Under the pieces are notes generated by a model. That model had not been told where the DNA came from. It saw only the letters and a list, made by a program, of their open reading frames with translations, and searched no databases. The position numbers and the translations under genes were made by a program. Shown here in pieces: positions 8,474 to 20,321 of a stretch of 64,000 nt of DNA. Origin of the DNA: Microcyclospora pomicola (Eukaryota; Ascomycota; Dothideomycetes; Capnodiales). The stretch's first letter is position 1; every line of letters starts with the position of its first letter. The DNA lies in assembly GCA_002786065.1 (NCBI GenBank), contig NHNY01000002.1, forward strand, positions 1-64,000. Direction: 5' to 3'.

Positions 8474-10380
8474 ATGGCCAACAAAGACGTCGGAGCCGAC
8501 GAGCATCGAGAACAACTCTCGCACTTCCGACAAGTACGAGATCGCGCTGGTGTTACTCGAGACGTCCTCCATTGGCCTTACGAAGGTTCCGGCACGGACG
8601 AAGACCCATATGTGGTCGCCTGGATCGACCATGATCCGCGCAACCCCATGCTCTACAGCCAGGTCAAGAAATGGTCGATCACCATGGTCGCCGCAATCGC
8701 TACCTTGGCCGTCTCCTTCTGCGCGAGTGCATACTCAGGCGGCGCTGATGAGATCATAGCCGAGTTTCAGTGCAGTGAAGAAGTCTACATTCTCGGCGAG
8801 TCACTGTTCGTCCTAGGGTTTGCTCTTGGACCTCTTATGTACGTTGCGTCGGTCCACATAAAAATAACATAGGCTGATGTCAATGTCTTGCTGCAGTTGG
8901 GCTCCGTTGAGCGAGCTATTTGGACGCGCTCCTCTCTTTGTCACGACTTACGGAGCACTTGCAGTCTTCAATGCAGGCACGGCCGGCTCCAAGAACATAC
9001 AGACCTTGATCATTCTTCGCTTTTTCGCAGGTGCTTTCGGATCCAGCCCTCTGACCAACGCGGGCGGCGTGATCGCAGACATGTTTCCGGCCAAGCAGCG
9101 CGGCAAAGGCATGAGTATCTATGCCGCCGCACCCTTCCTTGGACCCGTGCTTGGACCGTTCAGTGAGTACCTCTACGACGCGCTTCGAGAGGAACAATAT
9201 TAATGCGGCGCAGTTGGTGGTTTCGTCGGCACTGGGGCTGGCTGGCGTTGGGTCATGGGCGTCATGGCTATCGTGAGTAGCTCCAAGTTATTTGCGTGTC
9301 AAGACTGACAGTATGTGTTAGTTTACGGGCGTTCTGTGGATAGTCGGCGCTGTTGCCATGCCAGAAACATACGCTCCCGTCCTGCTTCGAGCTCGCGCCC
9401 AAAAGCTGAGCCATATGACCGGCAAGGTCTACCTGAGCCGTGGTGACATCGACCAGGGCAAGGTGAGGTTTTCTCGGGTTTTCAAGACCGCGCTTTCCCG
9501 CCCATGGGTACTACTCTTCAGAGAGCCCATTGTCTTACTGCTATCAATCTACATGGCCATCATCTATGGCACACTGTTTTTGCTGTTCGGCGCGTTCCCG
9601 ATTGTGTATCAGCAACACCGAGGCTGGTCCCCAGGTGTTGGTGGTCTTGCCTTTTGGGGTGTTGGCATTGGAATGATCGCCGCTGTGTGCTTCGCGGTCT
9701 GGGACAACAAGAGATACTCGCGGATCAGCGATAAATACCAAGGCTTCGCTCCGCCAGAGGCCAGGCTGTTTCCTTGCATGATTGGCGGTGTTCTGGTCCC
9801 TGTTGGGCTCTTCTGGTTTGCCTGGACCAACTCGCCAAGCATCCACTGGATCGTCTCAGTAATTGCTGGAGTTCCGTTTGGTTTCGGCATGGTGCTTTTG
9901 TTCCTAGGTATGCTCACCACACCTGGCCAAAATATCCTTGGGACTGACATGGTTTGAAGGCATCATGAATTACCTCATCGACTCGTACGTGATCTTCGCA
10001 GCTTCGGTGTTGGCTGCGAACGCCGTGCTCCGTTCGCTCTTCGGTGCCATCTTTCCGCTGTTCACCTCGCAGATGTACAACAATCTTGGTACGTACTCAA
10101 AGCTTGTCGCACGGCGTATTTGACTGACCATCCCCAAGGCATCCATTGGGCGTCCAGTATTCCGGCTTTCCTTGCACTGATGTGCGTGCCATTCCCCTTC
10201 TTGTTCTACAAGTACGGAGCGGCGATCCGCAAACGCTGCAAATTCGCTGCTGAAGCAGCTGCATACATGCAAAAAGTACAGAGCCAGACTTTAGGCGGCA
10301 AGAAAAGCAAGGACGAAGGCCTGCAAGACAACCCAGCCGAAAGAGACACTGAAAGCGAAGGCAAAGCGTCGGAAGCCTAG
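8474..10380 (+). CDS. MFS transporter, DHA1 (drug:H+ antiporter) family
   Basis: Six exons, 8474-8838, 8897-9162, 9214-9272, 9322-9907, 9960-10088 and 10139-10380, give 548 aa. All junctions are GT-AG and restore the family pattern, e.g. [14 protein letters not shown] across intron 1, [16 protein letters not shown] across intron 2 and MAIFTGVLW across intron 3. The ~80-residue hydrophilic N-terminus is followed by twelve expected membrane segments. The loop-2/3 motif [11 protein letters not shown] and the [15 protein letters not shown] segment are typical of fungal DHA1 exporters of the polyamine, cycloheximide and fluconazole type. It acts at the plasma membrane by proton antiport (family knowledge); the substrate cannot be told. 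It ends with a charged cytoplasmic tail. A shorter relative lies convergently at 12691-14336. Confidence 0.92.
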
Positions 10381-10985
10381 CAGCGTTGCACGGATTGCTC
10401 GTGCGACGAGCGCCACAGATTCGTCATGGCCAATGATGAGCATGATTCGCGGGGACTCGGCACTGTCGATACTGCGTAAGCGTCCGTGAGACTCCATAGC
10501 TCAAGTGTAGAACTACGAGATAGACAATTCATTTCACTGAAACTGTGGGATTCACTTCTTGGTGGGCGACATAGAGCTAATTCCACTGGATGATAGATCT
10601 ATCCTAAGTTGTAGCTTGTCTTTGCACAGATTAGTATTGCGCGAAAGCGAACCGACACCCAAGACTAGAGAAGGAATGCGCGCGTACCTTTACTCGAACG
10701 TCACCTCTGTGCCGAACATAAGGTGGGTATGTAAGTGAGTCCATAAATCCTCACATACCCAACCACAAGCTTCGCCGATAGTCATGAGATAACAAGCCAG
10801 ATCTACAGAAATACACGAGTTCAGTTCGTACTCGTGCTAGCAATGCAGTAGCTATATGTAATAGTCGTTGTGGAACTCGTCCAGATGAGAACCCCCAAGC
10901 CTCATTGTTGGACGTAGCACAGATGCAAGCATCTAGAACGAGCAACCGGCCGACATAAGACGCCTAGCAAAAGTGTTTGCTACAC
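10381..10985. other. Intergenic, nothing recognised
   Basis: This is the 3' flank of the MFS gene. Only short open frames without protein-like character were seen. Confidence 0.4.
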
Positions 10986-10989
10986 AGCA

Positions 10990-12201
10990 CACCAATATGG
11001 TTGAAGACATGCGTGGTCAGATGACAACCCTCTCGACAAGGCGGAGAACTCCCTTGTCAAGGCCGAGGACACCCTCGACAAGGCTGGAAAGACACCACTC
11101 CAGATCAACGCATCTATCCACTCCATCCTTTGTGAGTCAACGATCCGGAGGAGTGTTTGGCTGCGACCATAGCATCACTCGACCTTCTTGATGACTGATC
11201 CAATGTCAGAAGAACATCACAACTCAAGCGACAATATGGCGCCGCCAACCGAGCTGGATCGTGATACTGCACAAGATCTACTACCACCGCCCGGATCCAC
11301 TTTCGAGCCGGATGGGCGCTACTGGTCGGTCAGAGTGTCAGTCGGAGCAGATCACCAACCAACAGCTCATTCTAGGAGACTACTTACAGGCAGTGTTCAT
11401 CTACGATTGTGGGAAGGTGCACTGCTTCGCAGATGGCACGAAAACTCGGGCAGTCGCCCAGATCTGGACAGCGGCAGGATGCTCGCGCGCGTCCCGAGGC
11501 AGCGTTTGGATACGCACGATGTTCGCAAACAGTCGCTGAAGCTTCATCTCGATCACACGAATTGAGACACATCGACGCCATGCATATCGTTCACAGACAA
11601 CCCAGAGCATGTCGAAGAGCTTGCCAGACGTCGAAAGAAACCAGGCAGACCAGATCAACAGCTCCTCATTGTGACCGATCCACAGGATCGGATCCGGCGG
11701 GGTCTGCCTATCCTCGACTTCGCCGAGGAAAGAGGGTATTACGATTGTTATTCTCGCTATTCGAGCGACTACACCAAAGACCATTTCCTGTGCCTCTGGG
11801 AAGTCATTCCAGAGGAGTTCGTTGGCACGTGGCCATGAAGCGAACTCAGCGAGGACCCCCAGTGGTACGAGAACGAGATTTTGCCAGCACTCAGAACACA
11901 CCGGTAAAAGGCTCTCGCTCGAGCCGGGGTGCCACCTAATCAACCGCAAGATGATGTCAACTCCAGGGGCAGCCGCAGCGACGAAGACGCTACAGCTCAT
12001 ACGGTTTCAGAAGCATCGAGACATTTTGCTGAGACTGAGATCGTGGAAAACGAGCATGAAAGCTCTGATTCTGATGCGAGCGAAGAGAGCAAAGATGGCA
12101 GCCTGAATGACAGCATGCTCGCGGAGCGATTAAGGAAGCTTGGGTGTAAGTGCCGTTACTCAGCCTGTTGAGAATGTGACTAACGTGTTGCAGTGCAATG
12201 A
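10990..12201 (+). pseudogene. Decayed gene of unidentified family
   Basis: Protein-like sequence runs through three shifting plus-strand frames. Segments include ENSLVKAEDTLDKAGKTPLQ (about 11048), ADGTKTRAVAQIWTAAG (about 11432), FTDNPEHVEELARRRKKPG (about 11590), LPILDFAEERGYYDCYSRY and FLCLWEVIPEEFVGTWP (to about 11838), then an acidic SSDSDASEESKDG tail. An intron-like unit is preserved at about 12147-12193 (GTAAGT, GACTAAC, TTGCAG). After splicing the frame closes at 12199-12201. RRRKKPGRP resembles an AT-hook core. I do not recognise the family. The antisense 199-aa frame at 11401-12000 is likely a shadow. Several frame breaks suggest a dead host gene, but sequencing errors cannot be excluded. 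Confidence 0.5.
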
Positions 12202-12690
12202 GTATACCAAGTAAGGATTGAGTCGATTCTCGGCGTTCGAGTCTCGTGCGCGGTACGAGATTTCCAGCGAGAGGACATCAAGGCAGTCGATGCATACTTG
12301 AAGCCTGAATTTGGACGTTGAGTATCGGATTGCCGACCCGAGGACTCGCCAGTCAGTCACAACTTAGCAGGTAAGATCTCCACCGCTGTAGATTGGAAAG
12401 TCTCTGTAAACCAAAGTATTGGACTAGATCTCAATGGCTGTCCCGAAGATCTCTATGGTACTATGAGCTGGCTATTCTGCTTTGAGTTGGGTTGAGTTAC
12501 GAACATCCATGAATTCCCATTACACGTGGAAGTCCCGTTGGCCCAATTCATGATGTTTGTCATTCCATTGAATGACAGCAAGTGATTTATTCGTGACACA
12601 ACTTTGCTATACCGAAAATCGATCTATTAAATCCGTTCATTTCTCATCATGCGTGGAGTACTCGATACGCTTCCCAGAGCTCGTGCCAGA
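12202..12690. other. Intergenic, nothing recognised
   Basis: This lies between the decayed gene and the 3' end of the minus-strand MFS gene. No coding pattern or regulatory motif was identified. Confidence 0.4.
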
Positions 12691-14336
12691 TTATACAGAT
12701 GCGGTCACCTTCTCAGGTGTTGGTGCCAGTGGGCTTGCCTCTCGTAGTCGAGCCCCATACTTGAACACGATCCACGGGATAGGCATGAGAGCGACGGCGA
12801 TGAAAGCGAATATGCTACCGGCCCAATGGATGCCAAGCTCCTGGTACATCTGGAACGTGAACAGCGGGAAGACAGCCCCGAGCACGAATCTGATAGAGCC
12901 GTTGGCAGCGATAGCTGGCGAAAGTCAGTTGAGTCGGTTCCATTATGCCATGTGACGCTCTTGGAAAAAGAGTCTAACCTGATGCAGCCAGTTGAGCCTG
13001 GTATACGTCGACCATGTAAGTGATGGATGAAACCTGGGTCTTGGTCAATACCTTACAAGACTTCATGAACGTCGCTATTCAAGGATACATACGAACAAGG
13101 CCAGAGAACCGAAGCCAATAAAGATGCCGCTAGCAACGAGGGCGGCCCAGTTGCCACCAAGATGAGGCTCCCAGGCATACCTTGCAAGTTCATTGTTAGT
13201 GACAGCTTGAAAGCAGAGCAGGAGGTACGAACCAGAATAATCCGGCAGGTAGGAATATGCTACCAGCGAGAGCAGTATAGAGTCTATGTTCAGGAGCAGG
13301 GTTCCCATCCCCTGCAGCAGTGGCCGCTTTGGCGTATAGAGTCTTGTCGAAGCCGACAAAGGTTACGGCAGCGAGGATATATCCGATGATGACGTTGATG
13401 AAACTTAAGCCTACTTGCCGTCGGTCGAAGCCATAGGTAGTCTGCAGAACATATGAAGCACTCGCAAAGAAGCTGAAGACTGTGGCGTACGCAAATGCGG
13501 TGTAGAGAGACAACGAAAACACAATGAGCTCGGTGAAAAGCATCCGTGTTGGCCGTTTGATGCTCGTGAATATCTTTGCGGCTGTCGTCGAGAAGTCAGC
13601 TTGGACCGGGCTCTCGACCGGCAGGTACTTGGGTATCAGCATCACTCGAGATGTCTCACTCATGAGTATAGCACCAATCCAGATTGGGGCGCCAATGATC
13701 ATGGTAATCCACATGGTCCATCTCCAGTCGTTGTTGCGGTCGTACATGATATATGCTCCAACGAGGGGACCCATCGCAGGACCCAAGAACGGGCCTAGGA
13801 TGAAACATAACGAGGCAGGTCCACGGGCTTTGCCCATCGCCCAGACATCTGCGATTGTCCCTGCACCAGTGGCCACGCCCGCCGAGCCGAAGAAGCCGGC
13901 AAGGAAGCGACAGACAAGCAGGGTTGCGAAGTTCTGCGCAGCTCCGGAACCTCCGGTGAAGGCGATGAGAGTAGCGAATGACCCGATAAATACATATCTT
14001 CTGCCGAATATCTCAGAAAGTGGCGCAACAAACAGCGGTCCAAATCCCAGCCCCAATGTGTATATTGTGAGCGGGAGAAGAGACACCGTCCGAGAGATGT
14101 CGAAGTACAGCATTAATGCTGGGGTAGCAGGGACCATGACGGAGGTTGCGAATGTTCTAATTTTGGTAAGAAGCCAACTCTGGTCCCTTCGTTGCATCAC
14201 CATGAAGCAGAACTTACATTACAAAAGCACCAAAACATGGTATTGCAGTATGGGCCAACTTCTTCGCCAGCTTCCAGTTATGTGGATTTCTCGTTTCACG
14301 AGGATCATCCCACGATGTGGTTGGTGAGACCTCCAT
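12691..14336 (-). CDS. MFS transporter, DHA1 family (second copy)
   Basis: Five exons in transcript order, 14336-14218, 14156-13233, 13180-13093, 13033-12979 and 12914-12691, give 469 aa. Intron 2 uses donor GTTCGT and restores GLFWYAWEPHLGG. The last two introns restore LALFVSSITYMVDVYQAQLAASAIAANG. The start ATG gives a short N-terminus with DDPRETRNPHNWKLAKK, the usual DHA1 lead-in. APLSEIFGRR (about residues 84-93) is the loop-2/3 signature. The end (QMYQELGIHWAGS.FAF..P.PW..FKYGA) parallels that of the transporter at 8474-10380, so the two are paralogs in convergent orientation. It is a proton-coupled exporter at the plasma membrane by family; the substrate is unknown. It lacks the long N-terminal region of its neighbour. 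Confidence 0.9.
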
Positions 14337-15109
14337 CTTCACTTAGCTGTTCGAGACTTTCGACGGGACGACTGAGTCAAATGGCTTCTCAACGTGGGCC
14401 TTCGGAGGTGATGACGGCTGCTGCTGATAGAGTCACCGGTATCCGTCACAACACCTGGAGAGAGAACGGGGAAGCCGTTCTTGAACTGTTATATCAGTTG
14501 TCCAGTAGCTTGTAATTACTCTTCAAGGCAGAGTGAGCATCCAGGACAGCCTTCATATTATAGCAGTCCAGAGGTGTTGGACCATCATGCTTCTATCGCG
14601 CAAGATGCATCGGTCGTATGTTCGTCCGCTCCAAATGGCGAGATTCGTTCAAAATTGAGATGAGTCCGTGAGTCCTGGTCATGAGTGAGAGTTCAGTAAT
14701 CAGGAATGTTCTTACCGCCGTTTGGAGTGTCGTGTGTAACGTGCGTACCGAGCGGTGGAATTTGTGATTAGTGAACGCGCCCGTCGACATAGGCTGGACT
14801 GCGCCCAATCAGAATTTGGTAGGCACAAGATGCCATGCGTTTGTATTTCAAAGCCATGCATCACCAGTGCTCGCGTGAGACGAGATTACTGATGAGATGC
14901 GATTACTGATGATTAAGGTAGGTCTTTGTGTTCTATGGCGGATGTCGTATGACTGGTATGAGCTCGAGATACACCCTTCCTGTACAGTCATTACTACATT
15001 GCAATACGACATGTACATTCCAGCAGGTCCAAGTATACCCTGAGTCATCGAAGGTTCTTTGTACAGCTTCATGAATTTGCGTGGTAGCTTTTACGGACGT
15101 ATCGCCGCA
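14337..15109. other. Intergenic, nothing recognised
   Basis: The right part is the 3' flank of the thioesterase gene and the left part is the likely promoter of the minus-strand MFS gene. Short open frames here have no family pattern. Confidence 0.4.
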
Positions 15110-16078
15110 TCACAATTTAGTAGCTACAGGCATTTGCGGTCTCAGAATACACTGTTGGCTCATGATCGCAAGCAAGTCACCTGCTTCATTCCATACCTTC
15201 CCCTCCGAGTAGGTCAATCCCGTTGGAGTAGCTATTGAAGCCTTCCTCTCTCGGAGATGCCATCCGCCCAAGTCGATGGAGCTGCGGAAGATGCGCAGAG
15301 CAAATTCGAGGGTCGAGCATGCACCGTAATCGACCAAGGATTTGTGGTCATGGGTTAGAGGGAGGAACGCAAGACCAGCATCCATGAGGAATGCGAGTGC
15401 GGCTGCTTGATCGCTTGGTTTCTCCAATGGCTGATGAGTCTTGAACCAATCTGCCGACGACTTCTCTGGAATGGTGAGGTGATCTTGCGTCGTCTTCACG
15501 TTCTTGGCAACGCCCTGTAGGTTCTGCGCCGCCACGCCTTCTGGGCAGGCACGATATTCGAAGTAGCTGTCCATAGCTCCGAAGATAGCTTGGAAATGCC
15601 GGGATTCGGTCGGGGTGATGATGCCACGGCCAAGCAAATCTGCCAGGTGTTCCGGCGACGCCTTGCAGCGTGCCGGCGCCGAGTACATGGTAGGCTTCGG
15701 TAGGTCGAAGGTCAACACGCCTGGCTCATCTTTGTGAAAGTCGACGATCATGTGTAAGCAGCGGCGCGGTTTACGATCATCCATAGTTTGCAGCACCTCG
15801 ACCTGCCGCGTAGCAAAGCTGCCAGTGTCTCGCAGTTTGCTAACACGGCAAATCGTGCGCTTCTCTGCCGATGCGGGCCCCAAGAAGCTTCCAAGGCAAG
15901 AGTACAAATGGTAGTCTGGTGGTACAGTGGCGAACGCGGCTTGGACAGCTACGGCCATCGTGGAGCCGCCATAGGCGATCGGCCTGGTATTCCCAAGTCG
16001 GCAGGGAAGCACCTTGGAAACATAGTCGCCGTTCGTAGCCTCTTCGATTGCGATCTGCTCTGCCAGAGGGACGAGCAT
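15110..16078 (-). CDS. Acyl-CoA thioesterase II (TesB/ACOT8-like)
   Basis: A single exon from ATG 16078 gives 322 aa. The frame stays open upstream but only from a GTG, and an acceptor-like TTCCAG lies there, so a short 5' exon is possible. The start SLAEQ-like LVPLAEQIAIEEA followed by VSKVLPCRLGNTRPIAYGG is the usual fungal N-terminus. A double hotdog fold is expected, with first-half motifs GGSTMAVAVQAAF and second-half LPLTHDHKSLVDYGACSTLE. The enzyme hydrolyses acyl-CoA to free acid and CoA. The last three residues are TKL, a weak variant of the peroxisomal PTS1 signal, and related enzymes act in peroxisomes. It lies convergent to nothing obvious and shares no promoter. Confidence 0.85.
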   Translation of the reverse strand: MLVPLAEQIAIEEATNGDYVSKVLPCRLGNTRPIAYGGSTMAVAVQAAFATVPPDYHLYSCLGSFLGPASAEKRTICRVSKLRDTGSFATRQVEVLQTMDDRKPRRCLHMIVDFHKDEPGVLTFDLPKPTMYSAPARCKASPEHLADLLGRGIITPTESRHFQAIFGAMDSYFEYRACPEGVAAQNLQGVAKNVKTTQDHLTIPEKSSADWFKTHQPLEKPSDQAAALAFLMDAGLAFLPLTHDHKSLVDYGACSTLEFALRIFRSSIDLGGWHLRERKASIATPTGLTYSEGKVWNEAGDLLAIMSQQCILRPQMPVATKL

Positions 16079-16126
16079 TGTCGCGTGTAGTTTCGAGGAT
16101 GTTATGGCTCTGTAGATCAGGACCAC

Positions 16127-16747
16127 CTGGAAAGTTCGTGCTTAATGATGCTGAAGCAATATCATCACCGGATACATATACTCTTGGTATTAGTAACACT
16201 CCATCAACCGAGGTTTACCTCTCAACGCTATGGTAAGCACTAGGCGGACAGTATATGAGTGTTTCCTCGGACGACTTAGCAACGGACGTAAGAACATAAG
16301 AGATCTTCCATCGTACTTAAGGTTAAGCTAGAGCAAACACAGCACGTGGCTTTCATATACTTTAGTTATCAGCAAGTCCCACATCATGTCGCAAAGTCCG
16401 CATGGCACGAAAGGAAGCTTATGTACTGCGCAATCTTACGCAAATGCATTATGTATGTGACTAACAAGAAGGCCATCTGCACATAGTCACACGACTCTGG
16501 CCGCAGCCCAACCCAGTTTCACGGATTTACTGACATCAATGCCAAAATTGATTCAATTTCCGTCTTATAGACGAAGTACGGTAGCCTTAGTATGCGAGGG
16601 ACCTCATTCCCTGTGCCAATTTCATGTTTCGGGCGCTTAAAAGAAAGAGCAAGTCAAGCCAAGGACGCTTTCACTCGATAGGCTGCAGATTTGGTGAGCT
16701 TAGTCGACTATCTATACCGATGGAGCAACCAGCAAAGGCCGAGTGCA
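16127..16747. other. Intergenic, nothing recognised
   Basis: This holds the 5' region of the thioesterase (a possible untranslated or short first exon near 16130-16240) and the 3' flank of the HET gene. No other coding pattern was seen. Confidence 0.4.
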
Positions 16748-18867
16748 TCATGCTTTGACGTGTTGTTTGCCTTTCTCTATGAAAGTGTCGTCAGGCCAAG
16801 ACCATATATCTGCTCCAACGGACTGGTTTTGGAGCATGAAGTAGGTCTCGCGACTCGTCAAGTACATCAGCGCCAATCGTTCCGACCTGTGTTCATTCGG
16901 TTCAGCACAGCTGCACAAGTTTCCCAAGGCATGGGTATAGCGGCCATCTTTCTTACGCGCATTGCCATTGTTGATATGGTTCGCCACGTACGCCAAATGT
17001 GTCGCCCGATGAAACTCATGTGTGTCCTTCGGAGCGACAATTGGCTCTATAACGTAGGTGCTCTGCCGCAGCCCGCAAGCAACCCAGTACAGGTAATCCA
17101 CAGGTTGCTGCGGTGCTGGGTACTGGGTATGTGCGTAACGGGTGATGTCAAGATGTACGAAGGACTCGCCGGATCTCTGAGCGAAGGATGACTGTACATG
17201 GATCGTCTGGCCACTTGACAGAGTAAGACGGGCCTCAGCAGCTCTAGGAGCCAGGGGGGAAACTCCATAAAGCGTCCTCCGTAGCTCTTTGTACGAGTGG
17301 CGTAGATAGTCAAACAGTTTTTCTAGCGTCGTACTTCCCAAGACACTGCGGTGTACGGGGATCAGGACCGGCAGGGCTGTGAACTCGTCCCTTAGCATGT
17401 TGCTGGAGCTATTAGAGCAGTGCTGAGTAGAGATCAGGAAGAACAACAGAAGTATGTCTTGGTACGGGAGATTGGGCGGCCGCAAGACAAAAACACCGAA
17501 AAGACCACGCGAGGTTGGCAATGCGAAGTCCATCAACCCCTTCGTGTAGGTCTGATTACGTGGGAACGAACCAACCACAGCAGATGAAGCTCCGTCATAC
17601 GTACAAAGGACTTTCAGAGCCGATTGCGGCCTGAGCTCATCGTCGTGTTGGCCATGTTCTCCATCCTCTAAGATCGTGATTTGCTGCTCTTTTGCATTTA
17701 GTATCTCCTCGGCCCTACCATAATCAAGAACAAAGCTGAGCAACCGATTCTCTGTTAGAATTGAGTGCACTGCGCCTTGCGCATTTGGTCCATAACGACG
17801 CAACCGCAAACCATAAAAGTAGGGGAGCGTACCAAGCTTTCGGCAGTTTAGTATACAGTATATTTCATCACGGTAGAGGATCACTGGTAGAGTAATTTCG
17901 AGTCCAGCGTTTGTCAATGCGTAAGACTTTTCCTCTTTCAATGCGGGCGTGCAGACTATGTCGTGTAGTCCTCGAAACAATTTTGGGGAGCTGGCCAGGA
18001 GCGTTTTGCTGGTATATTGATTTGTGTGCCAAGCAAAGATAGAGTGATCAACGGACTTTTTGATAATTTCTTGCTGCAAGCGGTAGAATGCCTTGTCACC
18101 CTCACCGTAAACAAGGCCCATGCTGACGTCAAATATGCCCATCAAGCAGTAGGCAATGTCTTCTGGACGAGTAGTCTCCCGGTCAGATGCCCAAGACATG
18201 CGTGCAGCAATGCTCACACTTGAGAGCCGCTTCTGGTGACTGAGTATATCCACGTCTATCCTTGTGATCCTAGAGATCTTGCGCATGAGTTGTGGCATGG
18301 TGCCGTCTAGTCGCCCGATCTTGGTCCAGCGTTGATCATAGAGTTCTACAGTCTTCGGAGCAATCAACTCTTGCAAAGTCCAGCCCCGTTTGAACCACCG
18401 GCTTGAGAACAAGTTGAGACCCAACTCCTGAGAAGTATAGTCTCTCCCAGAGGGTACTTTCCAGTCCTTTACGTCCGCAAGATACACATAGCACACTGCA
18501 GAGGAAGCGTACCAGCTGTACCTGTTCGAATAAGGATGAGTGCTCTATACACTTTCCCATATTCGGACTTTACATACATTGAATTGATAGCTTCGGTTAG
18601 CTCAGTCAGGCTCGTCTGATCAATGCAGCAGACATCGGCCCAGACGTGGGTCAGGCCGTCATCCGATGCTTGTTTGCATAGATACTCGAGCTTCTGATGC
18701 CCCAACTTTTGCTTAATCATCGGGCCGCCGATGCCCAGATTGTTGACGACATCGCGAAAGCTGACCTCTTCTTGAAGCCAGGTATGTGATAAGATAGCGT
18801 AGGGTGGCGCAAGTTTTACGTCGTGAAATACGTCCAATCGCCCTGTCTCTATGTTGAGGAGGCGCAT
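16748..18867 (-). CDS. HET-domain protein (heterokaryon incompatibility)
   Basis: Two exons, 18867-18578 and 18521-16748, give 687 aa. The intron (GTATGT...AACAG, 56 nt) restores INSMYSWYASSAVCYVYLAD, the usual HET core. The domain occupies about residues 20-175: YAILSHTWLQEEVSF, then VWADVCCIDQTS, then CYVYLADVKDW, SSRWFKRGWTLQELIAP and TRPEDIAYCLMGIFDV with the GEG.KAF.RLQ end motif. The long C-terminus has no pattern I know. HET domains trigger incompatibility reactions and programmed cell death in fungi (family knowledge). This one appears intact. Confidence 0.92.
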
Positions 18868-19340
18868 GGCTCAGCTGCTCAGTATTGGCGAAAAATACAA
18901 TCAGAACTTCGAGGTTGTGATGCGGAGGATAAGATACTTTGATAAGACAAGGCTGAACGAGGCTGAGCAAGCTGCCGGGGCCCAGCACTCGAGTATGACT
19001 AAGTACCTCTATGCACGCTCCCATCATGCACGCAAACATACTCTCGCAGCTTGCACTTCGTGGTGCATTCATCCTTCGGTCTGAAGCAAAGATCGGGGCA
19101 TCCATTCTCCGTGTAAAGAAAGCGTCGAGCTTCTGAACGTCGGGGTGGTGTTCGCCTGGAAATGATACCCATTCAGATGTCCTCGCGACCCCACATCTGC
19201 AAGGCTCGGCTTCGTAGAGAAACCTCGAGTTGGCCAAACTGCCGAAATCATGTTCGGGTTGAACCCTCGCTCAAAGCTTGAGCGATATGCAGAGGAGCAG
19301 GTAGGCCACATGTGATATGGAGTCGCTTTGCTGAGGTTCT
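18868..19340. other. Intergenic, nothing convincing
   Basis: Likely promoter of the HET gene and 3' flank of the WD40 gene. A minus-strand open frame (18713-19237) overlaps the HET first exon and has no family pattern. Confidence 0.4.
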
Positions 19341-20321
19341 TCAGTTCTTCTCCACTCCCCATATCACAACCTCGCCATCTCCTCCTGCGCTGGCCAGAGT
19401 CTTCGTCATTTGGTTCCAGGCCACAGCGCTGACCACGTTTCTTTTCTGACTTGGTGCTCCGCTGGCATGGTCGTTATGTCGAAGCCGATGCTTCACATTG
19501 CCACTGAGCACATCCCACACCATCACAGCCCCATCCTCACTTCCACTGACCACGCACGAATCTGCCATGGCGAGACAACTCCTTACGCGGAACTCTTCAT
19601 TCTTGAATCCGGCGCCCGTGAACTTTTGGAGACATTTGCCGCTCGCGCGGTCCATCAGCCTCACGCTCGAATCCAGGGTCGAGACGAGATAACTCTCCCC
19701 TTGCCCACTCACGCGTGCGGGCGATACACTCGTCACGCTTGCAGGCAGTACATCCACCTCGATGGAGCCCTCACGTAGATCGTAGATCCTGACCTTGCCA
19801 TCCACGCTGCCCGCATAGACCTCCCCACCATAGACATCCACACATGACACAGCGTCTTTCGCCTCGGTAAAGCTACACATGGCCATTTCGCCGCGCGCCC
19901 GTAGATCCCACACACAGACCCTGCCGTCAAAGGAGCCGGTGACAAGGACGCTCTCCGCATCGCCACCGAACGTGACGCCGTTTACGCGGGCGGCATGGCC
20001 ATTGAAGCGGCGCGTCGTCTGCGCGGTCGCTGTGTCCCAGACGAAGACCGTCTTGTCGCCGCCGCAGCTGGCGAAGGTGGCATTGTCGGCGGAGACGGCT
20101 AGGTCCAGGACTTCATAGCCATGCGCGGAGTATGTCTGAACCAGGCGGGTGGTGGCCGGGTTGTAGAGCCGGATCTGACGGTCAGCAGAGCCAGTAAGGA
20201 TGTATTGCCCGGTGCCAGAGGAGAAAGTGAGAGCGTGCACTGCCGGCAATATCGCGTTTGGGTTGTTGCTAGCTGCAGGCCTGAGGCGGGTTTGTTGGAC
20301 GGTCGGAAATGGCTTTTCCAT
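19341..20321 (-). CDS. WD40 protein, MORG1/WDR83-like
   Basis: A single exon gives 326 aa, close to the 315-330 aa usual for MORG1/WDR83. Seven WD repeats are readable: VHALTFSSGTGQYILTGSADRQIRLYN, YEVLDLAVS, ARVNGVTFGG, AVSCVDVYGGEVYAGSVDG, SVTSVSPARV, RVRSCLAMADSCVVSGSEDG and NVVSAVAW..KTLASAGGDGEVVIWG. MORG1 proteins scaffold MAP-kinase modules and also copurify with spliceosomes (family knowledge). The order and the divergent repeat 4 (EVYAGSVDGKVRIYDLR) favour MORG1 over other short WD40 proteins, but orthology needs a search. Confidence 0.82.
   Translation of the reverse strand: MEKPFPTVQQTRLRPAASNNPNAILPAVHALTFSSGTGQYILTGSADRQIRLYNPATTRLVQTYSAHGYEVLDLAVSADNATFASCGGDKTVFVWDTATAQTTRRFNGHAARVNGVTFGGDAESVLVTGSFDGRVCVWDLRARGEMAMCSFTEAKDAVSCVDVYGGEVYAGSVDGKVRIYDLREGSIEVDVLPASVTSVSPARVSGQGESYLVSTLDSSVRLMDRASGKCLQKFTGAGFKNEEFRVRSCLAMADSCVVSGSEDGAVMVWDVLSGNVKHRLRHNDHASGAPSQKRNVVSAVAWNQMTKTLASAGGDGEVVIWGVEKN

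Noticed and set aside
11401-12000. 199-aa minus frame inside the decayed gene at 10990-12201
   Set aside because: The plus strand shows the coherent protein pattern and the preserved intron. The minus frame has none.
16079-16126. Upstream GTG start for the thioesterase
   Set aside because: GTG is not a normal nuclear start in fungi. The ATG at 16078 gives the conserved N-terminus.
18713-19237. 174-aa minus frame upstream of the HET gene
   Set aside because: It overlaps the conserved HET first exon in another phase and has no recognisable pattern.
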